From Carnegiea gigantea (Eukaryota > Streptophyta > Magnoliopsida > Caryophyllales > Cactaceae), in NCBI GenBank assembly GCA_029747015.1, contig JAKOGI010000540.1, positions 354,501 through 418,500 on the forward strand: 64,000 nucleotides of DNA, read 5' to 3'. Below the pieces are notes generated by a model, which was given only the letters and a program-made list of their open reading frames with translations, did not search any database and had not been told where the DNA came from. A program made the translations under genes and the position numbers. This document shows, in pieces, positions 22,601 through 33,800 of this stretch (its first letter is position 1; each line of letters opens with the position of its first letter).

Positions 22601-22996
22601 GACTCTTAGACAGTTCTTCTACTGTGATGCCTAAGTCGTTCATTGTAGACTTGGGCATGATGTTGACGGCTGACCCTCCATCCACGAGAACGCATCTGAC
22701 TTTTTGCTCCCTAATGTAACCAGTCACAAACAAAGGATGATTATGGGGCTTGGATCCCAACAACAAATCATCGTCAGTGAAAGTCACTGCGGTGTTGCAA
22801 TAGGCACACTGAATAGGGCCTTCTGTTGATGCTCCCGCATCCTTGATTTTATCAGCATAAAGTTCTGGATGTTGTAAGGCAGTAACAACATGCTGGCGTA
22901 TCTCATCAGGCAGACAAAAGATTTGCTCCCAGCCCATGCGAGCTGGCAAAGCCTCCAAGATAGTTAAGGTCTTATCAGCTACTCTAGGAGACTCCT
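19611..22996 (-). pseudogene. Tat protease, reverse transcriptase and RNase H
   Basis: A single minus-strand frame. From the right: ALPARMGWEQIF, protease with VRCVLVDGGSAVNIMP and LLLGRPWLHEHGIV, a long Ser/Lys-rich linker with repeated SVFDRL/SVFARIG-type segments, then RT: AGFIREVKYPTWIANIV, ICVDFRDLNDACPKDDFPLP, SFMDCTAGDNQI (motif A, Asp present; the usual SGYNQI is altered), MPFGLKNAGATYQ and CYVDDLVVKS (motif C). RT thumb and RNase H follow at 20336-19611 (MNPLKCAFGV, then ALYFLSRTLVGAE and YSPIEK). In-frame stops at about 20352, 20082 and 19611 sit where Arg, Trp and Trp are usual. No frameshift is seen. Confidence 0.9.
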
Positions 22997-25286
22997 CTTA
23001 TCCGTCACTTCTTTCGTCTTCCTCTTCTTCGAGCTCAGAACATGAAGTCATATTGACTGTAACTTTCTCAAACAAGCTTGTTAGGAAAAACTCTTCGAGT
23101 GTGACAGGGACAAGCGGCTCCTGCTCAAGAAGGTCAATAGGCAGAATTTCGTGCCTTTTGACGTTCTTGGACTTCTTCTTTCCTTTTGAATAACGAGAGC
23201 TCTTCTTTCTTCCCTGTCTCTTCCTGCGGCGGAGAGGCGGTCATTGCACTTGGCTTTGCTTCCTTGGCCTCCGGCGAGTGACAAGAGTCCATCCCTCTTC
23301 ATCAACATCAGCTTTATCAGAGACATCCATAACAGGCTCAGTCTCTGTCGCGGGCCCTTTGGAACCAATTGGAATCACCACAGGCTCCAAACTTCCAAAT
23401 TGAATTGTAATTAATTTCTCTCCAAGGGAGGAAATCAATTCAGTATTTACTCTACCACAAGGTTGAGTTGGCTTCCAGGGCAATCAGGAACACTCCAACT
23501 GAGTAGAGATATGATTTGTCTCAACAGTATCGTCCAAATCTAATATTATCTTCCCATCCCTGGCAAGTTGCATAATACGCTCCTTGAGCGTAACGCATTT
23601 CTCGAGAGGGTGACTAACCACCCTGTGATACCGATAATATTTTGGATCGGTAACCCTTCCAACTTCTTCGGGTCGTTTTGGTTCTGGAAGTTGGATAACC
23701 CCATTTTCAAGGAGATCATCAAGTATTCCTGACAAGTCTGAGTCAGGGAATGGGTATTTCTTCTCCTGCAGTTCCTTTAATGTAGGATGCTTCTTTCCAG
23801 AATCCTTGAAGAATCCACCCTTCTTGTTTTCATACTTGGGCTTTCTGGAGATTCGAACCGGCTCCCCAGTTGAAACAGTCATGGCTTCTTTGTTTGAGGA
23901 CTTAGTGGACTTGGGATTTTTCTTGAATTCACCCTTGTCCTTTCTAGCGTCAGACGAGGAAGAAGACTTGCCACGGCGACTTGCGATTGTTATCTCCATA
24001 TCATGAGCTTTTGTTGCCAATTCTTGGAAGGTCCTCGGCTTACTCATCTGCAAGACGTATAGTAAGTCCCACTCCATACCCTGAGCACACATTTCAACGG
24101 CTGAAGCTTCTGATAGACGGTCCTTACACTCAAGACTTAGGGATCTCCAGCGATTAATGTAATCAAGAACCGGTTCATCCTTCCATTGTCTAGTGCTTGT
24201 TAGCTCTGTCATGCTAACAACACGTTGAGTGCTGTAGAACCGATTCAGGAACTCCTGCTTCATTTGTTCCCAGCTGTCAATGGACTTTGGCTCCAAGTCT
24301 GTGCACCAGTCGAATGTAATCCCTTTTAGAGTACGAACAAACTTTTTCACCAGCCGGTCCCCCTCTGTGCCGGCATTATTGCACGTCTCAATGAAGTGGG
24401 CAATATGCTGTTTGGGATTGCCCTTGCCATCAAACTGGTTGAACTTGGGAGGCTGATAGCCATGTGGCATGCGAAGAGCATCAATCCTCTTCGTGTAAGG
24501 CTTTGTATACAGGTGGGTCTTGTGAGATCCTCCTCCCAACTAAGCCTTGACTGCGTTGGCTATTAAGCTCTGAATCTGCTTAACAAACATCGAGCCTAAA
24601 GAGCGGTCCTTTCTTGCCTTGCGCTCGTCATCAGATTCTTCGCTGTGGCTGGACTTTTTATCAGAGTCTTTGGCGCCTGAACCTTTGTTGGAAGCTTCAG
24701 AGGACTTCTTTTCCAACTTCTTCATCAGCTCAGCAATCTGATCGTTCTGGCATTTGATTTGGGCGTCCTTTTCTGCACTCTTCTTAGAGAGCCTATCCAA
24801 GATACCCTTCATGCTTGCCAGTTGTTCTTCGAAGTTAGTAGCCCCTGTCACCATAACTGGCATGATGACCGTGTCAGAGGATTCAGCTTCAGCATGTGAG
24901 GAAAGTGATCCCTTTGATGATGCTAAAGAGGAATCACTGCTTGAATAACCATCATCTTCAAAATTGAAGGGTTGAAAGGCAGGGTTGGTGTGGGTTTGGA
25001 GTTCATCCATCCCACGCGGAATTGTTTGTGGCATGATGAAGCCAGCAACAGATTTTTGCTTCAGAACATTTGAAGCGATTTGATTGACTCCATCAGATAC
25101 CTTGGAGCTGGGGTTTTGGATCTTGTGTGACTGTGATGGTGCAGCCACAATTGATTGCTCTCCAACAGCTTTTGTGATACTTCTAGTCATGACACCACCA
25201 GATGCAGCATTAGGAGTTGTTGATCCCTGAGATGCAGATCGGACAACTTTCCTTGAAGATTTGGTGATAGCGTTCTTTGGGGCCAT
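22997..25286 (-). pseudogene. Tat gag and spacer to protease
   Basis: The start codon chosen is the ATG at 25286 (MAPKNAITKS), about 60 bases after the primer-binding site. The N-terminal 250 residues are Ser-rich with a coiled-coil block (LASMKGILDRLSKKSAEKDA). A TAG at 24540-24542 replaces Gln; the same frame goes on with YTKPYTKRIDALRMP, QFDGKGNPKQHIAHFIETCN, the retrotransposon-gag domain, to a TGA at 23484. It then continues through LITIQFGSLEPVV and EEGWTLVTRRRPRK to a TGA at 23241 and a TAA near 22997. All pieces share one frame, so Gag and Pol were one polyprotein broken only by stops. Confidence 0.88.
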
Positions 25287-25345
25287 GTTATCTTCGAGGG
25301 AGCGCAGAGTTTGTGTTTTTGGAGAAAGAGATGAGAGGCAGAGAA

Positions 25346-25363
25346 GTCCCACCGAGCGTGCCA
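25346..25363 (-). other. Tat primer-binding site
   Basis: On the minus strand TGGCACGCTCGGTGGGAC lies 6 bases after the 5' LTR end. The position and the TGG start fit a tRNA-primed site; the tRNA is not assigned here. Confidence 0.65.
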
Positions 25364-25369
25364 AAAATT

Positions 25370-25961
25370 TGTAAACACAAATTTCGAGCCTAAAATAAAT
25401 TAGACAGGAAATTCAGCAACAAATTGGATTTTGTATTGATGTAGGGTGTAGGTACAATCTCTGAATGCAATAAAACTGATCTTCTGATTCGATCTCCTAT
25501 TGACTTGAGTATTCCGAGGGCTTAATGCTTGATCTCAGTTGATGCAAATCAGCTGAAGAACTTTGAAGGTTGTTCCTGATTTTGATCTGTAAGTGGCTGA
25601 TTGTGGCTTCTGAAGCTCTGCAAGTCTTGATCCTTCTCGCTTGGTAGCTGGATGCTCCTTGCCGTTTGAGCTCTGAATTCTGCCAATGCTGAATGCCCCA
25701 AATGAAGGGAGAAGACCCCTATTTATAGACTCTGCCGGCTAGGGTTGGAGCCGGGTTTTGGGCCTAGGCCCAGTAATTATTTTCTTATAAAATAATTACT
25801 AATTTCTGCATCATCGATGACACGTGGCGGCTTTTGATTAGCTGCACTTAATTTTGACCAAACAGGTCTACCAAAGTCAATGCGACACGTGGCAATTTAT
25901 GGTTGGTCCATTTTTTACACGTGGCATCATCTGATTCGTCATAGAATTTTTGCTTTCTACA
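25370..25961 (-). repeat. Tat 5' LTR (right copy)
   Basis: The 592-bp LTR ends at 25961 next to ATTGG, the Gypsy-A flank. It is transcribed leftward into gag. Confidence 0.93.
25720..25925 (-). promoter_or_regulatory. Tat LTR promoter: TATA box and three G-boxes
   Basis: On the minus strand TATAAATA (25720-25727) is preceded upstream by three copies of GCCACGTGT (25820-25828, 25885-25893, 25917-25925). CACGTG with flanking GC is the plant G-box/ABRE core bound by bZIP and bHLH factors in ABA, stress and light responses. The sites lie about 95-200 bp upstream of TATA, a normal enhancer distance. Regulation is inferred, not shown. Confidence 0.6.
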
Positions 25962-27252
25962 ATTGGTTACAAAGTGTTAAATGATGTTTTTCTAATTCTT
26001 AATGCTCTAGTTTGATTAAATTTTTGCGCTGGTGTGAGAGTTATCAAAACTCGTAGAGTTTATATTAGGGCTGGACCTAATTAAACTAGAATATAAGGAA
26101 AAATGGAGAAGAATCGCTGGTGGATATCTTCTACAGTTTAACTCATGAATGAAATTAACTTGTGTGTTAATGATAAATATTAATTTGCATGGTGGATTGA
26201 GATTATACTAAGTATCCTTCATAAATTTGGCAATTTTTGGTCATTATTTATTGCTTAGAGTTAATTTGTTTAGTTTGTTCTATTTTTGTTAGCTTCAATA
26301 TAATTTCAATCGAACCGCCCCCCAAAAAGTATAGTCTTTTAGGAGTGTCTAGGTAATTTTAGATAGTTTAGATTTTGATTTTTAGAGTGATTATAATTTT
26401 TGATTGATTTATATTCAGTTTTAGTATTTAATTACCGGTTTATTAGAAATTAGACTAAAAATAGTTATTTTTGTTCTTTTTCGATTTTTATGAGATCCTA
26501 GAGTTTATTTAGTGTCCTAGTCCGCCCATATTTAATTCCGTAATTTTTGGAAGTTATTTGATAATTTTTCTGAATTATTTTGTGAATTGGATATGTGCAG
26601 GTTTTGAGGTTATTGATTCTGAAAATTTTGATTTTAATTGTTAATTCACGAATATTAGGCATTGTTAAGTCCATAAAATTGTGTCCTAGAATTAGGGTAA
26701 CTTTTGTGATTATTTTCGTATTTATATTTACACAGATTATTTTATTTCTAATTTCAGATTTAATATTCTGCATTGATATTCTGTGGTAAATTTTTGATTT
26801 GATTTTTCTGAAATTATTTGGATACAATTGACGCGTTATAAGCTCATATACCTGAAGAATAATATTTTAGGTTACTGTTTGACATTTTTAATATTTATTT
26901 TCTGATTATTATTTGCTGTTCTGATTTTTAATTAGAATTTCAGTTACTCTTCTGTTTTTATTTTGCTAGATTATTTAGGAAAGCTTTTTATTGTTTCCTT
27001 TCCAGAATATAATCCAAATATTTAGGAGCATCATTGGGTGTTTTTTTTTCCAGATTTTTATTCATTAGATTTTAATTATTTTAGAATTATTAAGATTAGA
27101 TTTAATAAATTGGATTAATAAGATCATTTCGGATTAAGCTAGCCTTTTTAAAACAATCTTTCCTCATGGATCGATCCCTACTTCCCTATGCTATAAAAAG
27201 TCTTTAATAACCAAAGTAGTGGTTAAATTTGTAGCTCTCGACAAGCTTAACA
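25962..27252 (+). repeat. Gypsy-A 3' LTR, right part
   Basis: Resumes at ATTGGTTACAAAG, corresponding to about 5447 in the 5' LTR, and ends AAGCTTAACA followed by the duplication gcctc. Together with 10175-11173 it makes a 2.28-kb LTR matching the 5' copy. Confidence 0.92.
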
Positions 27253-27257
27253 GCCTC

Positions 27258-27570
27258 ACTTTTGAACTTCATGAAATATGCCCAAACACAGCGACTAGCA
27301 TCATCCAAGATACTTAGGAAATGACTTACACCCCAAAAGGACTTGGCATAATAAGTGCTCCATATGTCATAGGGAATGAGGTTAAAAGGCTTTAAAGCTT
27401 TATTTTCGCTAATATGGAAAGGCAACCGAGTTTGTTTTACTCTTAAGCACACATCACACAAATCCTTTTGGCTACTACTACTAACAATTCTTGAAATAGT
27501 ATTAGATACACTGGATAATGCTTGATTTGATGGATGCCCCAATCTTTTATGCCATAGATTATGGGTCACA
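27258..27570 (-). pseudogene. Copia-1 GAG-pre-integrase and integrase N-terminal part
   Basis: The minus-strand translation reads LWHKRLGHPSNQAL (first His pair of the zinc-binding GAG-pre-integrase domain), CDVCLRVKQTRLPF (Cys pair), then DIWSTYYAKSFWG and FLSILDDASRCVWAYFMKFKSEA. The DIWSTYYA block holds the first DDE Asp, where copia elements usually have DxWGP. It stops at the Gypsy-A LTR end (27252) and resumes at 4452. Confidence 0.88.
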
Positions 27571-28230
27571 ACGTTGTTTGCTTAAAGTTGTTTCATTACA
27601 CCTTCCTTGTAGAAATGAACCCCTGTTCCTTGCTCACCAATCCAATCAACATCTTCATAGTAAGGTTTTGTATTACACATAACTTACGAGTAAATGTTAC
27701 AGTACAACAAAGATCTTCAATTAATTATGCAATCGATATCCACTTATCAAGTAACAATTTAGGCTAGGCACAAACAAGACATCATTTAACACCAATTTTA
27801 CATTAAGCCTTATTGAGCCTTGTTTATTGGCGAAGGTGACAACTCCATTTAGCATTCCCATAGGCACGGATAAGATCCCACTAATATTGGTAATAAACTT
27901 AAATTTCCTATCATGTGGCATGAAGTACCACTATCCAAAAGCCAATCACACTTGCTCGATAGTTGTTCATGGTTGTCCTTTGGTGTCACAATGAGATATA
28001 ACAGTTTTTGTACATGTTTCATCTGTTATTCTAGATGAGGTGGCTCGATATTCTTCAATTCTGCCCATGCTGCTACTGGCTTCCTGGGCTTAAGCTGTGT
28101 TTGCTTGCTCCTTGGCCAAATAGCCACCATGACCTCATCCTTCACTTTTCTTCATCCGTTGCAAGCCCCTTGACCTCGAACCTTATTGCTGCGCCCTCAC
28201 CTAGTGTTCCAGCTAGCCGATAGCCCACTA
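27571..28230 (-). pseudogene. Copia-1 protease region
   Basis: At 27905-27955 the minus strand gives CDWLLDSGTSCHM, the copia protease active site DSG in its usual setting. Downstream, GVVTFANKQGSIRLNVKLVLNDVLFVPSLNCYLIS is the standard protease tail. The frame changes between these blocks, so frameshifts are present. Confidence 0.82.
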
Positions 28231-29053
28231 ACTCTTAACAATTTGCCTTCTTATGTCGAAGCTTGCCATAATGTTTGCAACTTACTTGATTCCCACCAAC
28301 TTGACCTCCTTTGTTGAAATGCGACAGCAAAGGCCGCTGCATTTTCATGCTTGTGATCCTATTCATTCAATACTTTCTTATGGTTCTCTTCTTGTTGAAC
28401 CACACTAAAACTCTTGTTAAGTGATGAGAGGGGATCCAAAGCAAGGATTTGGGGTTGAATGTTTGAATACGTATCATCATCTAAGCCTATCAAAAATTGA
28501 TATTCTTTATCTTTCTTGGCCATCTTAGTATAGTTGCTTGTGGCCTCATACGTGCAAGTTGGGTATTTGGTGGAGTTCTGTTCATTACAAAGGCCCATTA
28601 ACTTTGAGAAAAATTAAACTGCTTCTAGATTGCCTTGCTTGCAAGGGGTAATCTCAATCTTTAATTGATAGATTTTGGGCACATTCGACGCCAAGTACCT
28701 TTTCTGAATGTTGTTCCATATGGCTTGAGCCAAGGCAGCATAGGCAATTCTTGCATGGAGCTTCAGATATGTAATGTTTAAAATCCGCGAGGTGACCATG
28801 GAGTTTACGACGACCCATGCATTAGCCTCAGCCAAATAGGCTCCCTTCTTCATCTTCAGTTTAGAGATTGCTCCATCAATAAATGCTACTTTGTTCTTTG
28901 TTATTAACACAGTTAGTATGGCTTTTTCCACTACTCATAATTTTTGCCATCGAATTTGAATGCATTGATGATTGCCCCATGTGCATATGAGGGATGAAGG
29001 TAGTAAGGTGATTGTTTATCAATTACAAATTCCGAGGTTTTGTTATCACCCAT
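28231..29053 (-). pseudogene. Copia-1 gag
   Basis: The start codon is taken at 29053 (MGDNKTSEF), 44 bases past the primer-binding site. A TAG interrupts before WKKAI. The frame continues through NAWVVVNSMVTSRILN, AYAALAQAIWNNIQKRY to a stop near 28614, then YQFLIGLDDDTYSNIQPQIL and QEENHKK. This is the UBN2/Retrotran_gag_2 type of capsid domain. At about 28240-28280 the zinc knuckle reads CKHYGKLRHKKANC, with the second Cys changed to Tyr. Confidence 0.85.
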
Positions 29054-29096
29054 CTTGCCATTCCCTTTGTATATTTTGGTTCAATAGTTTTAAGGA

Positions 29097-29113
29097 CCAA
29101 TGCTCTGATACCA
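29097..29113 (-). other. Copia-1 primer-binding site (initiator tRNA-Met)
   Basis: The minus strand reads TGGTATCAGAGCATTGG directly after the LTR end. TGGTATCAGAGC is complementary to the 3' end of plant initiator tRNA-Met, the usual copia primer. Confidence 0.92.
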
Positions 29114-29394
29114 TGAAGAGAAAAGAGCAAAGATAAGCAGGAAAGAACTGAGCTTTGTGTCTCTGTGTATGTTTTCTATTCATGGGTATGCATGTACATA
29201 ACATAAGCTACACACGGAGGATGAGAAAACCAAGCGAACCCTAACCCTAAAGCATACTTGGCAGCTAAGCAAGCAACTAGCATATCTTGAAGATACAATA
29301 TTATCACTTAAGGATACAATATTATCACAATATTACCACTTAAGGAAACAAATATATTTACACAATATCGTATAGAATATTATATATTCTATCA
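29114..29394 (-). repeat. Copia-1 5' LTR
   Basis: Bounded by the primer-binding site on the left. On the minus strand it starts TGATAGAATAT and ends TCTTCA, 281 bp. The right boundary is set by the TG terminus alone because the partner LTR is outside the window. The insertion flank would be ttata (29395-29399). Confidence 0.75.
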
Positions 29395-30892
29395 TTATAT
29401 GGGGAATTTGATTTTTGCATTAAAGGTTCATTGGTTGGGGCTACGAAGGTCGAAATCAATAAGCAAGTTAAGTAATGAAGTCATCATGATAATCATCCTG
29501 CATTCAGCCTCACTAAGCAACCTAGGTACCACATTTTGTCTTCCCAAGGCAAGGGAGAATCTTGTAAAGCTATGTAATAATGTACGATATACTTTGTATA
29601 CATTATAGAACTATTGGTTTAACCAATATCACAACAAGTGGCTAAAATAGGTTTGGAGGTGCTAATAAAATAATGCCTTAACAATGTGCTCATTTGGGAT
29701 ATCTCATGATGCAGCTGGCAACTTTTGTGTGATTAGAGATCGGAGCATGCATGAATTAGCTCAAGACTTAAGTAACATGATTTACATTAGGTTAAGTGAC
29801 TGTAAGATAGATAAGTTTTCCATAAACCTCTTGTATTGATCTAGATCTTGACCAAAAGTGCCTCAATCTGCTTGATATTGAAGGTAATTGTCCACAGTAA
29901 GTATTAAGGCTTACCATTAAGTACACTTATCATTTTTGGAAGAAGATGAAAAAAACATTCCTTGAGACTTACCTTAACTAACTTACATTATTTATATAAG
30001 ATTGTCAATTTCACAATTATTTTACTTGTTATTCATCAAATGTATCATTATTCTTGACCACGTTAATGACATAAATGAATGCATCGACAAAATTTGTTTG
30101 ATAACTTTCTAGATGAATATAATTTAACATCCTTTAGATCACTTCAGAGAAAAAAAGTAAAGCATATGATATTAGGTAGGCCACTATTGCCAACCTGCTT
30201 TAAATCATGCAAAGATGTGATATGTCTATGCACTTGTGTGCCATCATCACTCCCCTTATGATGTATATGTCATCCTAATCTTGCATAACTTGGAGGTAAT
30301 ATCATGAATAACTACTCTTTATATACGTCACTATGCAATGACCATTAGTGACATCCATTGGTAGTGCAAATATATGCCCTAATCTACTCCTTTATATGAA
30401 TCAAGTGTATTATCATCTTAATGCTTTGTTTTATGAAATCATTTACATCAATGGACCTTTTTTCATGAAGGAAATGGAATTATTTCTCATGTTCCATTTT
30501 TTCTAAGTGCTTGTAGCCTAGTCTTCAAGGCATCACACGAATTTAGATCATTGTTTTATGGCTTCTTGAATGGTGGAGATATTACTTTAGGCAAATAAGA
30601 AAGGTACAAAATTACTGAAGGTATTTTAGGATAAGTGTGAGCAATGTGATCAGTGTAGATGCCTAAATGTGCCCTTAGATCACATACCAAACTCATATTG
30701 CATGTTAAGTACATAGCACCTCAGTGATGGAACCTAGTAACCTAAGTGGTGGTAGAGTAATACGTCTTGAAAGATCTAAGAAAATAGTCCTAACATAAAA
30801 TGTTTTCAAAATAATTTAAAAAAATATTTTTTTTATCTTCTCTCTAAAAGTTCAAAAATATGAAAATAATTGGATTTAAAATGAGCAAAAAA
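29395..30892. other. AT-rich sequence without recognised genes
   Basis: Short open frames (at most 69 codons, 29399-29608) show no family resemblance and many stops surround them. No terminal repeats or transposon motifs were found. Confidence 0.5.
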
Positions 30893-33800
30893 TGTAATTT
30901 TGGCACAGATTGGTACCTTGGGGTTCACACCCAGATCCTTATGCAATAATAGGAGTCTGACTATTTGGATGGTGCATTACCTCACGATAACATTCCCTAG
31001 CAATCAATGCTTAAACTCGCACAACAGCACGACTCCATGGCAGGCCATTAGTTCTTCCTTAGCAGGAAAGTGGCTTAAAAAGGCATGTTTCAGGCTGCCA
31101 TATGGACCTAACGACACCTATCTAGGTCAACAATAGGTGCTACACCCTAGTGGAAGATAGCCCACGATGGCTAGTTTTGTTAACCTTAGGAGCGTTCCTA
31201 TAATTCCTCCTAGTATAAATAGTACACTAGCCCTTCCCCCTAAAACAAACATTAAGCACATCTCTTCTCTTCTTGCTCTCTAGAGAGGCCACCCTTCTCT
31301 CTAATGCTCTTCTTCCTCTATTGTGTAGTTCTACCGTTTTAATAATTCCCTAAACAGATTCAAAACTTTGTTTTTAGAGTAGCTTTCCACTTCCTTAGAC
31401 AAACTAAGGATCTTTAGAGATGGTTGTTCTTGCTATACCTTGTGTAAGGTAAGTACCAAGGGTTCAATAATCCAAGATTAACAAACCAGTTTTTTGTTCC
31501 TTAGCTTTATTGATCTCTCATGATGTGATTATTTCTTTATTTTTCATTCTTCGTATATTATGTAAAACTATGTAAATAAGAAGTGATCACAAAGTTAACT
31601 ATTTTGTTTCTTTCTTTATTGTGTGTAACATGACATAATTAAAGTGTCCACATACACTAAAAAGACTAAACTTTGATGAAAATTTACAACACCCTAGGTT
31701 CTTATCTACTAACTTTTGACCTATTGTTGAATATATGATAGTATATACATTTTGATTTGTCAATGTATTATTTATAGTATTTAGTTGTCTTAATAAAATA
31801 TAGAAATTATTCTCATTATTTTTGATTATTAAAGGATAATTAGAAGCGCATATACATCTATGGAAACTAAAATTATCAGCTATATGTTTAACTAGTCTGC
31901 TTAGTGGTTAAGCATTGGAGCAAGAAGGCCAAGTCAAAGTCAAAGTCAAGTCAGCCTCCAAAAAGTTGTAGTTCTCATTTGGCCATATGCAAAATTATTT
32001 AGATAAGCATCTAATGTTTCTATGGTAAAGTTTATTGGATAAGCATGAAATTCCTTAGCCAAGTTATCTAGCTGATGATTAGATATAAATATAAGTAATC
32101 TTACGCATGCAACTAATGACAAAGAAAGAGTGTAAAAAAAATAGAAAGAAAGAAGAGATCTTTAGTTAATTTGGAGAATCCACATGAGAGACAAAGTGAA
32201 AATGAAGGTATGTAGCAAGGATTAAGGTCAGTAATTTTTCTCTCAAAATGAAAACAAAGGTATGTAGCAAGGATTAAGGTCAGTAATTTTTATCTTTTTC
32301 TTTTGAGCTAAAAAATGATTAAGGAAAGATAATTTTAAAAAATGAAGAAACAATACATGAATATCATATTCTAGGTTTGACTAACGAAGTAGAGAACTAA
32401 TCTCACTCAATTAGAAACCCACCTTAGGAAGTTCATGTTGGTGATTATTCAAATGTCTAGATGTTATGATTGAATTATGTATTTCCATGAGATATGAGTT
32501 TGAGATGTATGTTGTTCTTGCATGTATTTTTACATGAAAAATGGCTTAAATTTGATTAAAATAACAAAGATTATGAAATTTAGATATTAATGTTCAAATT
32601 TTAGCAATTTTTATGTGTTGTTTAAATTTCAATGTATTATTGGATGAGTGAAAAATTTTGGAAACTTTTTGTAGCTTGTTAAATCATGTAGCAATTTTTC
32701 GTATTTATTCATGAATTTTGAAAGAGTATATTCTTAGTTATAAATTTCTAAGTAAAATTGATCAATTTATGCAAAAGTGGACGGAAGATATGTTTATAAT
32801 TAGCTAGCTTATTTGATTATTAATCTTGAAGAGTAAAAACAGTTGCATAATTGGAAAAAGATTGTGTATATTTATAGATGCTATTTTTAAAGGTGTTAAA
32901 CTTACTTTCTTGCTTGTGTGATTATATGATGATAGACTAGTTGAGATAAAATGGGCGTGCGCTTTTTTGATACAATGCAATGAAAAAAGTGAACCTAAGT
33001 TATGCTAAAAGTATGTTTACATGAGAAACCAGTTCATGTCTTGCCTTAAAGTGTTGCTTATGTGTTACATTCTAGAGCTATGGCTATAGGAGTATCCTTG
33101 TGTTTGGATCTATATCGGTCATTGGTTGGTACCTTGGGTTGGCACTGCCTGATCTTCTTATTGACTCCTCAGTCTGTGTTATTTGTACCTGTGTGGGTTT
33201 TTGGTTGGTACCTTAGGTGGGCATTGTCTGGTCTGCCAATTGGCACCTTAGTTTGTGTTATTTAGATATATATGGGTCCCTGGTCAGTACCTTAAGTAGG
33301 CTCTATTTGGTCTGTCGGGATGTGAACATGACCATTGGAGTGCATCTGTGTTCTTTAAAGTAAACCTTAAGTGGTCTATGCTCCATAAGGAGGTGGATAT
33401 GGCTCGTGTTTTATGATACTTCTTTGCGTAGGTCACGAGTGGATTTTGCCCAAGTTAAAGAACTTTGCTAATGTAAGATTATACGATACATTATGATTTT
33501 GGATTTAGACTTAGATTTGGTATCATCGTTAGGTTATTCATGAGACTGTGACTGATTCTATATATTTAAGTAATAAAAAGCTTTATCTAAACAAATACCT
33601 GTTATGTGGTTATAATGAGTACATGATTGTTTATAAGAAATATGCTTTTATATGTGTGAATTGTGGTCATAGTCGGGCTACTGGTTGAACTTGGTAGGCT
33701 CTGCTGTCTTATAGATGCACGAGAGGTCATAGAGTCTAAGAGATGGGCTCCTGAATAAGCCAATGGTGGCATTTATTTAGGAACTTAAGTGGAACAACCA

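Larger units (their letters stand above)
11174..25961 (-). mobile_element. Tat-lineage Ty3/gypsy retrotransposon with antisense PMD gene
   Basis: Near-identical LTRs (11174-11767 and 25370-25961, about 95% by eye) begin TGTAGAAA and end TTTGTGTTTACA on the minus strand. The target duplication is attga/attgg. Order on the minus strand: PBS, gag, protease, RT, RNase H, a second archaeal-type RNase H, integrase, then a long 5.4-kb 3' region and polypurine tract. The extra RNase H between RNase H and integrase is the hallmark of the Tat/Ogre/Retand group. The 3' region carries a captured host gene fragment, a tandem repeat and an antisense gene. A 649-bp TRIM inserted later. Confidence 0.92.
4453..27252 (+). 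mobile_element. Gypsy-A: Athila-like gag-protease LTR element without RT or integrase
   Basis: Long LTRs of about 2.28 kb begin TGTTAAGC and end GCTTAACA (an 8-bp terminal palindrome) and flank a 3.4-kb interior. Flanking duplications gcctc at 4448-4452 and 27253-27257 match exactly. The interior carries an Athila-type gag and aspartic protease, then jumps straight to the 3' leader-type sequence, with no RT, RNase H or integrase. The 3' LTR is split by the Tat element at 11174-25961. A 187-base LTR segment compared by eye (from 4570 and from 10292) differs at about 7 positions. It must have depended on another element's enzymes to move. Confidence 0.9.
1..29394 (-). mobile_element. Copia-1: Ty1/copia retrotransposon split into three pieces by nested insertions
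   Basis: The pieces 1-217, 2653-4452 and 27258-29394 read on the minus strand as one copia element: 5' LTR at the right (29114-29394), primer-binding site, gag, protease, integrase, then reverse transcriptase running off the left edge. The copia order protease-integrase-RT is kept across the breaks. A hAT element separates the RT halves, and a gypsy element (4453-27252) separates the integrase halves with the 5-bp duplication gcctc. All reading frames carry stops or frameshifts, so the element is dead. Its 3' LTR and RNase H lie outside the window, so its own target duplication cannot be tested. Confidence 0.9.
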
